This document shows positions 27,084 through 35,450 of a stretch of 64,000 bases of DNA, one piece after another; the stretch's first letter is position 1, and each line of letters opens with the position of its first letter. This DNA comes from Pseudomonadales bacterium (GTDB taxonomy: Bacteria; Pseudomonadota; Gammaproteobacteria; Pseudomonadales; Halieaceae): the NCBI GenBank assembly GCA_024234675.1, contig JACKNU010000001.1, positions 956,709-1,020,708 on the forward strand, written 5' to 3'. The notes beneath the pieces are model-generated. The model had not been told where the DNA came from, did no database searches, and saw only the letters and a list, made by a program, of their open reading frames with translations. Made by a program: the position numbers and the translations under genes.

Positions 27084-27830
27084 CTAACCGGTTGCCAGCT
27101 GTTCGGGGGCCAGGGTAGCCAGCGCCTCGCGGTATCGCGTGGGCGGCTGCACCCGCAGTTCGCCCCGCAGGGCCTCCAGTGGCTCCCCCAGGCGCTGTTC
27201 CCAGGCCTGGGTGGCAAACCAGGTGGCGGTCTCACCGGTGTGCCGGCCCTCCGCCACGCAGCTGTCGATATCGATATGTGGCGCTTCGCGACGGAACTGG
27301 CGACTGCCCATGTAGATAATGAAGCCGATGCCGCGATTGGGCGTCTGGGCGTGCATGAAGGCCAGCAGGCACAGTTCGCCCAGTTCATCGGGACCATAGC
27401 CGCACATCACGTGTTGCAGGTCATGGATATCGCGCAGGCGGTTGGCGAGCCAGCGGCTATCGGGGTCCAGTTCCCGCTCCCGCGGCGCCTCCTCGCTGGC
27501 GGCCACCAGGCCGTCGGCACTGATATCCCGCGCCTCGACGAAGCGCAGGTAGGCCTGCCCCAGGCTGTCGCGGGGCAGTGCGCGCAGGGCCTCGCGATCA
27601 TTGAGCAGGGGCAGGATGTCGGGCTTGTCGCGCAGCAGGACGCTGCCCCGGGGGTCGTCCCGCAAACGCTGCACGGCCTGGAAGATAGCGTTGCCCTTGA
27701 GCGCCTCGATGATCTTGAACACCTCACCGGTGCTTTCCGGATTGGCCATCAGAGCGCGCATGGAGCGCCAGGCTTGCAGTGGCCTGATCTGCCGCAGGTC
27801 GTTGATTCGAATCGTGAGAGAGTTGCTCAT
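27084..27830 (-). CDS. Coq4-family protein
   Basis: This 248-residue protein carries the Coq4 signature: a His-Asp-x-x-His motif in DIHDLQHVMCGYGPDELGE, with the Glu further on, where the Zn-like metal binds. Coq4 in eukaryotes helps ubiquinone biosynthesis and binds isoprenoid-like lipids; bacterial relatives are common near lipid or terpenoid genes. It is flanked by two SDR genes on the same strand with short gaps of 30 and 75 nt, so the three may act in one lipid or quinone pathway. No membrane segment is evident. Confidence 0.75.
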   Translation of the reverse strand: MSNSLTIRINDLRQIRPLQAWRSMRALMANPESTGEVFKIIEALKGNAIFQAVQRLRDDPRGSVLLRDKPDILPLLNDREALRALPRDSLGQAYLRFVEARDISADGLVAASEEAPRERELDPDSRWLANRLRDIHDLQHVMCGYGPDELGELCLLAFMHAQTPNRGIGFIIYMGSRQFRREAPHIDIDSCVAEGRHTGETATWFATQAWEQRLGEPLEALRGELRVQPPTRYREALATLAPEQLATG

Positions 27831-27905
27831 CCTGTCGCCACACCACCTTGCAGGGATAGGTATATCAATAGCATTACCGCGCGGGTTTGGCCAGCGGGGA
27901 ACCTG

Positions 27906-28751
27906 TTACTCAGCGGTCAGCAACTGGGCTGCCATCGCCTCCATGGTGCGAAACAGCTGCTGCGGGTCATCCCGCTTCAGGTCCAGCAGCCCCATAATCG
28001 GTCCCTCCCCCACGGGAATCTCCTCCTCGCCCCGGGCCAATGCCTCCACGACCACCTCGGCGCAGCGGTCCGCATCCATGCCCTCATCGATGTCGGCCTC
28101 GGCGCTAGCCTTGGCCGCACCGCTGCCGGTGAGGGCATTCCTGGCGACGTTGGTGGCGATGAATCCAGGTACCACGGTGCTGACCCTGACACCCTGGTGC
28201 GCCACTTCGGTGCGCAGGGCGTCGAAAAAGCCCATCACCGCGTGCTTGGCGGCGCAGTAGCCGGTGCGCTGGGGGGCGCCTACTTTTCCCGCGATACTGG
28301 AGGTCACCACCAGGCGACCCGAACCCTGGGCTATCATCACCGGCAGCACCTGTTTGGTCAGCGCGATCTGCCCCAGTACATCCACCTCGAACAGGGTGCG
28401 ATAGACCTCCATATCCGTGTCCACACAGAAAGAGCGCTGGGAAATCCCGGCGTTATTGATCAGCATGTCGATGTGGGCAAAGCTGTCCTGCACGCGCTGT
28501 ACCGCCGCCGGCATGGCAGCGTAGTCGGTGACGTCCAGAGGCAGCACCATGACCCGCTCCGCGCTGACCCCCTCTTCCAGCAACTGTTGCCGCACCCTTT
28601 GCAGCTCCGCCTCCCGCCGGGCGGAGAGCACGACCGCCGCCCCGCGGGCGGCAAAACTGCGGGCCAGGGACTCGCCTATTCCCGAGGACGCCCCGGTGAT
28701 CCAGATGACCTGATCCCGGAAGGATTGCGGCTGCTGTTGCGGGTCTGACAT
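27906..28751 (-). CDS. short-chain dehydrogenase/reductase
   Basis: This 281-residue classical SDR has TGASSGIGESLARSFAARG near residue 18, the NNAGISQRSF strand, and the YCAAKHAVMGFFDAL catalytic segment with the S-Y-x3-K arrangement. It is about 30 residues longer at the C-terminus than the minimal family form. The ATG at 28751 is preferred because TGGAG lies 7 nt upstream. It is the first gene of the SDR-Coq4-SDR run and is divergent from the FAD oxidase gene. Substrate unknown. Confidence 0.85.
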   Translation of the reverse strand: MSDPQQQPQSFRDQVIWITGASSGIGESLARSFAARGAAVVLSARREAELQRVRQQLLEEGVSAERVMVLPLDVTDYAAMPAAVQRVQDSFAHIDMLINNAGISQRSFCVDTDMEVYRTLFEVDVLGQIALTKQVLPVMIAQGSGRLVVTSSIAGKVGAPQRTGYCAAKHAVMGFFDALRTEVAHQGVRVSTVVPGFIATNVARNALTGSGAAKASAEADIDEGMDADRCAEVVVEALARGEEEIPVGEGPIMGLLDLKRDDPQQLFRTMEAMAAQLLTAE

Positions 28752-28931
28752 AACATTCTCCATAAGTGGCAGTGGAAGCGCAGGTAATAGCATAGCGCTT
28801 TTCGCATGCTCCTGGTTCCTTGTCTATACTCGCCATCAAGACGCGCTTCCCGGGCTGTACCCGGGCTACTCGGATGCGGCATAGTAAGGCGCTCTAGCGA
28901 TTGACAATGATAACCTTCAGGAGCCCGTAAC

Positions 28932-30308
28932 ATGGATATAGTCGGATCACTGCGCGCAATCATTGGCGACAACGCGGTACTGGATGCCGCCGATACCGCC
29001 ACCCGGTCCGCCGGGGTGTGGCGGCCTGACAACCTGCAGGCGGCTGCGCTGGCCCGGCCGGCCACTACCGAAGAGGTATCGAAGGTAATGGCCTGGTGTC
29101 ACGCCAACGCTGTCAGCGTGGTCACCCAGGGTGGCCTCACCGGCCTGGTACACGGCGCGGACGCCGGCCCCGACCAGCTGATCCTGTCCCTGGAGCGGAT
29201 GCGAGCCATAGAGGAAATCAACCCCGTGCAACGCACCGCCACCGTACAGGCGGGGGTGACCCTGCAGGCCCTGCAGGAGGCCGTGGAAGAGCACGCCCTG
29301 ATGTTCCCCCTGGACCTGGGCGCCCGTGGCACCGCCACCCTGGGCGGCAACGCCGCCACCAATGCCGGCGGCAACCGGGTCATTCGCTACGGCATGATGC
29401 GCGATATGGTGCTGGGCCTGGAGGTGGTGCTGGCGGACGGCACGGTGCTGTCCTCTCTCAATCACCTGATCAAGAACAACGCCGGCTACGACCTGCGACA
29501 GCTTTTTATAGGCTCAGAGGGCACCCTGGGGGTCATTACCCGGCTGGTGCTGCGCCTGCGGGAACAGCCCAGCGCCCGCAACATGGCCCTGGTGGGACTG
29601 GAGAATTTCGACAATGTGGCCGCTTTCCTCAAGCACATGGATCATGCCCTGGGCGGCACCCTGTCCGCCTTCGAGGCCATGTGGCAGGCGTTCTACCAAC
29701 TGGTCACCACGCCACCGGCCAAGGGCAAGCCTCCTATCGCCCAGGACTACCCCTTTTACGTGCTGGTGGAAAGCCAGGGCGCGGACCGCGAACTGGACAC
29801 CCAGCGCTTCAACAACGCCATGGAGGCCGCTTATGAAAACGGCCTGATCGTGGATGCCGCCATCTCCCAGTCGGAATCCGACTGCGAGGCTTTCTGGGGC
29901 CTGCGGGACGACGTCGAGCAGGTATTGCACTGCGGCTTCCCCATCATCTTCGATATTTCCCTGCCCATCGGTGAAATGGAGCGGTACACCACCAACCTCA
30001 GGACGGACCTGGCAGCGGCCATCGGCGAGCACAACCTGTACATTTTCGGCCACCTTGGGGATGGCAACCTGCACGTTAACGTGGCAGTCAAGCCGGAAGA
30101 CTATGCGCGTCTGCGCCCCATCGTCGAGCAGCAGGTATACGCGCCGCTGGCCGCCTTCCAGGGCTCGGTATCCGCCGAGCACGGTATCGGCCTGGAGAAA
30201 AAGCCCTATATCGGTATCAGCCGCTCAGCCAACGAACTGGCCCTGATGCGCACCCTCAAGAATGCATTGGACAGCAAGGGCATCCTCAACCCGGGCAAGG
30301 TGGTCTGA
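28932..30308 (+). CDS. FAD-linked oxidase of the GlcD / D-2-hydroxy-acid dehydrogenase type
   Basis: This 458-residue protein has a PCMH-type FAD domain: VTQGGLTGLVHGADAGP, GATLGGNAATNAGG-like residues (GTATLGGNAATNAGGN) and the IGSEGTLGVITRLVLRLR strand. The C-terminal half has GHLGDGNLHVNVAV and SAEHGIGLEKKPY, as in D-lactate and D-2-hydroxyglutarate dehydrogenases. It would oxidise a D-2-hydroxy acid and pass electrons to a quinone or ETF. The DUF1329 gene starts 11 nt after its stop. It has a TTGACA at 28901-28906 upstream, but no matching -10 before the ATG. Confidence 0.85.
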   Translation: MDIVGSLRAIIGDNAVLDAADTATRSAGVWRPDNLQAAALARPATTEEVSKVMAWCHANAVSVVTQGGLTGLVHGADAGPDQLILSLERMRAIEEINPVQRTATVQAGVTLQALQEAVEEHALMFPLDLGARGTATLGGNAATNAGGNRVIRYGMMRDMVLGLEVVLADGTVLSSLNHLIKNNAGYDLRQLFIGSEGTLGVITRLVLRLREQPSARNMALVGLENFDNVAAFLKHMDHALGGTLSAFEAMWQAFYQLVTTPPAKGKPPIAQDYPFYVLVESQGADRELDTQRFNNAMEAAYENGLIVDAAISQSESDCEAFWGLRDDVEQVLHCGFPIIFDISLPIGEMERYTTNLRTDLAAAIGEHNLYIFGHLGDGNLHVNVAVKPEDYARLRPIVEQQVYAPLAAFQGSVSAEHGIGLEKKPYIGISRSANELALMRTLKNALDSKGILNPGKVV

Positions 30309-30319
30309 AGGCAGGCCTG

Positions 30320-31678
30320 GTGGCCAGCCTCTGCCGGGCACTGCTGCGCGCCGCGCTGGGCATACTGCTGGCCCACGGGGCATCCGCTGCGAGCCTCGGG
30401 CCCTCCGCCGCGGACATTGCTCGCCTGGATGGCGACCTGACCCCGGTGGGCGCCGAACGCGCGGGCAATGCCGCCGGTACCATACCCCCCTGGACCGGCG
30501 GCCTGGCGCAGCAGGCCATAGACCCCCGGGTCGGCTACCTTGACCCCTACGCAGACGATCCCGTGCTGTTCACCATCACCGCGGCCAACGCCGACGAGTA
30601 CGCTGCCCAACTGACCGATGGCCACCGGGAGTTGTTCCGGCGCTACCCGGACAGTTACCGCATGCACGTGTATCCGACACGGCGCAGCGCCAACTGGCCG
30701 GCGGCGGTACGCGCCGAGGTCAAGGCCCAGGCGCCCTACCCTCGCACGGAAGACTACGCCCTGTTCGACGTAGGCCACAGCAGCGTGCCCTTTCCGATCA
30801 CCGACAACGCGCTGCAGATGATGTGGAACCATGTGCTGCGCTGGCGTGGCGGATCGGTCAAGCGGGTTCTGAGCTGGTTCCCGGTGGACGCCCGCGGGCG
30901 CTATTTCGAGGTGCGGGTGTTGAACGCCATGGCCTTTGACCAACAGGGTTACATGAACCAGTCGCGACCCAACCGACTGTTCAACTTCTACGCCCTGTAC
31001 CTCACTCCGGCCAATATCGAGGGCCAGATCACCCTGGTGTGGGAACCCATCAACGAGGTGGCACAGAGTCGTCAGACCTGGGCCTACCAGACCGTGTCGC
31101 GGCGGGTGGTGCGGGTGCCGAGCCTGGCTTACGACGATCTCGACCCCCGCACCCAGGGTTTGCGCACCTCCGATCAGTTCGACGGCTGGAACGGCGCCCC
31201 CGACCTGTACGACTGGAAGCTGCTGGGCAGGCGGGAGATGTACATCCCCTACAACAGTTACCGACTGAGTTCGAAAAAACTCAAGTACCGCGACATCCTG
31301 CAACCGGGCCACATGAATCCCGAACTGCTGCGCTACGAGCTGCACCGGGTGTGGGTGATCGAGGCCACCTTGAGGCCGGGAAAGCGCCATCGCTACCCGC
31401 GGCGCATTTTCTACCTCGACGAGGACACCTGGCAGGTATCCATGGAAGAGGACTACGATCGCAAGGGCCAGCTATGGCGTTTCGGGGATCACCCGGCAAT
31501 GCTGTTCTACGACGTGCTGGTGCCCTGGTACCGGGCCACGGTGCACTACGACTTCAGGGCCGGCGCCTACCTGGCCAGCGACCTCGACAATGCAGCCAGG
31601 CTTCCCCGGCAATGGGGTTTCATCGCGGACATCAACGATTTCCTGCCGGTGAACCTGCGCCGCATGGGAACCCGCTAG
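30320..31678 (+). CDS. periplasmic DUF1329 protein
   Basis: This 452-residue protein has a signal peptide (LCRALLRAALGILLAHGASA) and the DUF1329 pattern: GDLTPVGAERAGNAAGTIPPW near residues 35-55, HEPINEVAQ-like WEPINEVAQSRQTWAYQ, and DVLVPWYRATVHYDFRAG near the C-terminus. The fold is thought to be LolA/LppX-like, binding lipids in the periplasm, and it occurs next to DUF1302 outer-membrane proteins. The start is the GTG at 30320. The DUF1302 gene starts 3 nt after its stop, so the two form an operon with the oxidase. Confidence 0.87.
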   Translation: MASLCRALLRAALGILLAHGASAASLGPSAADIARLDGDLTPVGAERAGNAAGTIPPWTGGLAQQAIDPRVGYLDPYADDPVLFTITAANADEYAAQLTDGHRELFRRYPDSYRMHVYPTRRSANWPAAVRAEVKAQAPYPRTEDYALFDVGHSSVPFPITDNALQMMWNHVLRWRGGSVKRVLSWFPVDARGRYFEVRVLNAMAFDQQGYMNQSRPNRLFNFYALYLTPANIEGQITLVWEPINEVAQSRQTWAYQTVSRRVVRVPSLAYDDLDPRTQGLRTSDQFDGWNGAPDLYDWKLLGRREMYIPYNSYRLSSKKLKYRDILQPGHMNPELLRYELHRVWVIEATLRPGKRHRYPRRIFYLDEDTWQVSMEEDYDRKGQLWRFGDHPAMLFYDVLVPWYRATVHYDFRAGAYLASDLDNAARLPRQWGFIADINDFLPVNLRRMGTR

Positions 31679-31681
31679 TCC

Positions 31682-33487
31682 ATGAACAGGCGGCGTGCGG
31701 CGCCAGCGGCGATCGCTGCCCACCTGCTGCTGGGTGCTGCGCTCGCGCCCGGCCAGGTACGCGCCCTGCCCTTTGAGGTCAATGACGATATCCGCGGGGT
31801 GTGGAACAACCGCGTGGCGATGGCGGTGGCGGTGCGCGCGGATGACCCCGACAAACAGCTGGTGGGCTTCAACAACAGGGCGGAATACCCGGGCGCCCGG
31901 GGCGCGGTGGGAGTCAACGACGACGGCAACCTCAACTACCGCAAACACGATGTGGTGGCCGCGCCCATTGTGTATACCACCGACCTGGAACTGCGCTATC
32001 GCAACCGCTTCGGCTTCTACGGCAAGCTGCGCAGCTGGTACGACTACAGCGGCGATCGGGGCAGCGTGCCCCACGGCAGTATCGGCAACGGCTACCGGCC
32101 CGACCAGAAGCTCGACGACAGCGATTACTACAGTTACAACAAGTTCGACGGCGTGCGCGTGCTGGACCTGTACCTGTACGGCAACTGGAGTATCGACACG
32201 GCGCGCCTGACCGCCCGCGTCGGCCAGCAGACCATCAACTGGGGTGAGAGCCTGCTGCACACCGGGATCAACGCCTTCAACCCTATCGATTTTTCCGCGC
32301 TGGGCCGTCCCGGGGTACGCCAGGACGACGCCCTGGTGCCGGTCAACCGCATCTATACCAACCTCATCACCCGCAACGGTATCAGCCTGGAGGCGTTCTA
32401 CGCGCTGGACTGGGAGCAGGCGCACCTGCCGCCCTGCGGCAGCATCAACCAGGCGGTCGATATCCTGGCGGACCCTGGCTGCTATGCGGCCACCTCCGGC
32501 GTGCCGCTCAGCGACCGCGAACAGTTCGATCTGGGGCCGCTGAGCGCCAACCCGGCGCTGGTGCCACGCACCAGCCTGCCGAAGCCCGGCGCGGGCGGCC
32601 AGTACGGCCTGTCGAGCCGCTATTTCGTGGAGGCCCTGGACACCGAGTTCGGGCTCTACTACACCCGCTTCCACAGCACCCTGCCGGTCCTGGACCTCGC
32701 CCTATGCCCCGGCGGCTGGCAGGACTGTGACGGCGCCAGCGGCCTGGAACTGAAACTGAACTACCACGAGGACGTGGAAGCCTTTGCCATCTCTGCGGCC
32801 ACTGGGGTGCGCAATATCGCCCTCTCGGGAGAGCTGAGCCAGTTTCGCAATCTGCCCGTGCAGCGCAATTTTCCCGAGCTGATCGCCGGCGCGACCCTCA
32901 ACGAGGGGATATACGCCGCGCGCATGCGCCAGGCCGGCGACGGCACCCTGTTTGCGGGCAGCTGGAAGGCGGACCGCACCCAGTTGCTGCTGGGGGGCCA
33001 GATCGACCTGTCTTCGGCCCTGAGCCTGATCGACGCTTCGCTGGCTTTCGAGGCCGCCGGCCAGTGGGTCGACAACCTGCCCGATACCGGTGAGGAGCGC
33101 ATCGGCCGCCAGGGGAACTGGGGGGCGGCGATGCCACCCGGCGGCAGCTGCCAGGCCGTCACCCGGCAGACCCAGGGGGGCTGCAAGGTGGACGGGTTTG
33201 CCACCGACTTCAGCTGGGGTTACCGGCTGTTCGCCACCATTTCCCTGCCGCGCCCGGCCCGCGGCGTCGACCTGTACCCGCTGCTGGGCTGGAACCACGA
33301 CGTGCAGGGTTACTCGGTGGATGGCGCGCAGCTGCAGGGGCGCCGCACCTTCACCCTGAAGCTGCGCGCGGTCTACCAGCGCGCGCTGTTCCTGGAGCTG
33401 GGCCGCAGCTGGATCAAATCGACCACCAACTACGACCCGGCGCGGGACAAGGGCGTGTATACACTGGCCGTGGGGCTGCAGCTCTAG
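31682..33487 (+). CDS. outer-membrane DUF1302 protein
   Basis: This 601-residue protein has a signal peptide ending near VRA and a long series of alternating beta strands with aromatic ends, as in outer-membrane barrels. It carries the conserved GQQTINWGESLLHTG near residue 180, and ends in a C-terminal strand closing on LQL. DUF1302 proteins pair with DUF1329 partners, often near aromatic or steroid degradation and MMPL transporter genes. A role in uptake or export of hydrophobic compounds is likely, but it is inferred. Confidence 0.85.
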   Translation: MNRRRAAPAAIAAHLLLGAALAPGQVRALPFEVNDDIRGVWNNRVAMAVAVRADDPDKQLVGFNNRAEYPGARGAVGVNDDGNLNYRKHDVVAAPIVYTTDLELRYRNRFGFYGKLRSWYDYSGDRGSVPHGSIGNGYRPDQKLDDSDYYSYNKFDGVRVLDLYLYGNWSIDTARLTARVGQQTINWGESLLHTGINAFNPIDFSALGRPGVRQDDALVPVNRIYTNLITRNGISLEAFYALDWEQAHLPPCGSINQAVDILADPGCYAATSGVPLSDREQFDLGPLSANPALVPRTSLPKPGAGGQYGLSSRYFVEALDTEFGLYYTRFHSTLPVLDLALCPGGWQDCDGASGLELKLNYHEDVEAFAISAATGVRNIALSGELSQFRNLPVQRNFPELIAGATLNEGIYAARMRQAGDGTLFAGSWKADRTQLLLGGQIDLSSALSLIDASLAFEAAGQWVDNLPDTGEERIGRQGNWGAAMPPGGSCQAVTRQTQGGCKVDGFATDFSWGYRLFATISLPRPARGVDLYPLLGWNHDVQGYSVDGAQLQGRRTFTLKLRAVYQRALFLELGRSWIKSTTNYDPARDKGVYTLAVGLQL

Positions 33488-33619
33488 GCGGCGCGAACGA
33501 TGGCGGGCAACGTCGGAGGCAGTTGGCGCCAAGTCGACGCGACAGATAAACCTCTTGTAGATCATACCCCTGGCGAGGTAAATTAATGTACTTGGGAATG
33601 CCCAGGGGACGCTGAGAGC

Positions 33620-34192
33620 ATGTCGAACGAAATAGACCTGACCGAACCGGACTGTGCGGGCCGCCGCCAGTTCCTGCGCGCCTCCGTGGCCGGCGCAGTG
33701 CTGGCCGCGGCGCCACTGTCCACCATCTCCACCACCGTCTGGGCCGCCAGCGAGCGTCGCCTCACCCTGCACAACCTGCACACCGGGGAACGGATAAGCC
33801 AGCCCTACTGGATGCAGGGCAACTACCTGCCCGATTCCCTGGCCCAGATCAACACGGTACTGCGCGATCACCGCAGCGGCGAGGTGTATCCCATTGACCC
33901 CGGTCTGCTGGACCTGCTGTCTGCCCTGCAGAACCAGATCGGTCCCGGCAAAGGCTACGAGGTCATTTCCGGCTATCGCTCGCCCGCCACCAACGCCAAA
34001 CTGCAGAGCAGGAGTTCGGGGGTAGCCAAGCGCAGCCTGCATATGCAGGGCAAGGCCATCGATATCCGCATGCCGGGAACCCAACTGGCCCAGTTGCACC
34101 GGGCGGCCAAAGGCATGAAGGCGGGCGGCGTGGGCCTGTACACCGGCTCAAACTTCATCCACGTGGACACCGGCCGGGTGCGTTACTGGTAA
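33620..34192 (+). CDS. Tat-exported YcbK-like peptidase M15 (DUF882) protein
   Basis: This 190-residue protein has a twin-arginine signal: GRRQFLRAS followed by a hydrophobic stretch and an Ala-rich cleavage region. The mature part has the YcbK/DUF882 hallmarks: VISGYRSPATNAKL, the HMQGKAIDIRM zinc-binding His-x-D pattern and a late FIHVDTGRVRYW with the third metal ligand. Such proteins are murein endopeptidase-like and remodel peptidoglycan. It is a single gene, convergent with the HlyD gene 13 nt away. Confidence 0.87.
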   Translation: MSNEIDLTEPDCAGRRQFLRASVAGAVLAAAPLSTISTTVWAASERRLTLHNLHTGERISQPYWMQGNYLPDSLAQINTVLRDHRSGEVYPIDPGLLDLLSALQNQIGPGKGYEVISGYRSPATNAKLQSRSSGVAKRSLHMQGKAIDIRMPGTQLAQLHRAAKGMKAGGVGLYTGSNFIHVDTGRVRYW

Positions 34193-34205
34193 CACCACCC
34201 GGCCG

Positions 34206-35444
34206 TCAGCGCACCGAGCGCCGGGCCACCCGGCGGCCGTCTTCCAGGCTGGGAGCCGGATACAGCACTACCTGCTGACCCTCAACCAGGCCCTCCAGAA
34301 TCTCAGCCTGCAGGCCATTGTTGTGGCCGGCCTCGACGGGAACCCGCCGCACCCGACCGCCCTCCACCACGAATACGGACCAGCTGTCGGCTTCCCGGAA
34401 CAAGGCGCTGGAGGGGACTATCAGCGCGTCGCCGGTCTCCCACACCACGATCCGCACCTCCACCCTGTAGCCGTGGCCCAGGCCGGCGCGCCGCTCCACG
34501 GGGTCGGTGAACTGGATCAGGGCGTTGACCCGCTGCTCTTCCACTCCCAGGGCTGAATACTTGGTGAAGCCCCAGGGCTCCACCCGCTCGACCACGCCGT
34601 TGATCTCTTCCTCGCCACCCCACTTGACGATGCTGACCCGGTCCCCGGGCGACACCCTGACCGCGTCGGTGGACAGCAACTCCACCAGAATCTCCAGGTC
34701 GTTGGTGATATCGCCAACTTCGATGAGAGGCGTGCCGGCGGGGACGATGGTTTCGCTCTCCTGCATCACCCGCAGCACCTGGCCGGTGACGGGGGCGTTG
34801 ATGGGTATGGTCTGGGCGGCATCCCCAGTTGCTTCATCCGCGCCCGCAACCAGGCTATTGCTGAAGCTGATCAGGCGGGCGCGGGCGGTGGCCAGTTCGG
34901 CCTCTCGCTGCGAGATGGCGGAGCGCGCACCCCGCAGTGCTGCGTCCGCGGCGCTGTAGTTGCGCTGAGCCTCGTCCAGGGATGCCTGCGACAGCAGCCC
35001 CTCACTGCGCAGGCTGCGCGCCCGCCGCAGCGCCTCCGCCGCCAGGTCCCGGTCGGCCAGGCTCTTGTCCAGTTCGGCCTGGGCCATCCACAGGCTCGCC
35101 TCGGCAGAACTCACCAGGGCCTTGCCCTCCTCCCGGCTGCGGATGTCCAGCGCCGGCGGGTTGACCGGCAACATGCGGGCGATGGTGGACTGGCCCTGTT
35201 GCACGGTATCCCCGGGTTCCACTGATACCCGCAACAGGCGTCCGGCAACGGGTGCAGAGACCACGTAGGCATCCCGCACCCGGGTTTTGGCCTCCTCGTC
35301 GATCGTGACCCGCATCGGGCCGCGCTGCACCAGGCCGGTATCGACCAGCACCGCCCGCGGCCAGAAGGCGTAGCCCAGCCCCAGCAGCAGCACGATCACC
35401 ACCGACAGCATCAGCCAGAACCTCGAACGCTTGTTATTCGGCAA
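34206..35444 (-). CDS. HlyD-family periplasmic adaptor
   Basis: This 412-residue protein has one N-terminal membrane helix (FWLMLSVVIVLLLGLGYAFW), then a lipoyl-like domain (VSAPVAGRLLRVSVEPGDTV), a coiled coil (about 105-190), and a beta-barrel part starting INAPVTGQVLRVMQESETIV. It connects the inner-membrane permease to an outer-membrane exit. It follows the FtsX-type permease after 6 nt and the ATPase before that, so the three form a MacAB-like or DevBCA-like exporter. The outer-membrane factor is not in this window. Confidence 0.87.
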   Translation of the reverse strand: MPNNKRSRFWLMLSVVIVLLLGLGYAFWPRAVLVDTGLVQRGPMRVTIDEEAKTRVRDAYVVSAPVAGRLLRVSVEPGDTVQQGQSTIARMLPVNPPALDIRSREEGKALVSSAEASLWMAQAELDKSLADRDLAAEALRRARSLRSEGLLSQASLDEAQRNYSAADAALRGARSAISQREAELATARARLISFSNSLVAGADEATGDAAQTIPINAPVTGQVLRVMQESETIVPAGTPLIEVGDITNDLEILVELLSTDAVRVSPGDRVSIVKWGGEEEINGVVERVEPWGFTKYSALGVEEQRVNALIQFTDPVERRAGLGHGYRVEVRIVVWETGDALIVPSSALFREADSWSVFVVEGGRVRRVPVEAGHNNGLQAEILEGLVEGQQVVLYPAPSLEDGRRVARRSVR

Positions 35445-35450
35445 GATTCC

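Noticed and set aside
28901..28906. TTGACA as the -35 of the FAD oxidase promoter
   Set aside because: No -10-like hexamer lies 15-19 nt downstream before the ATG at 28932.
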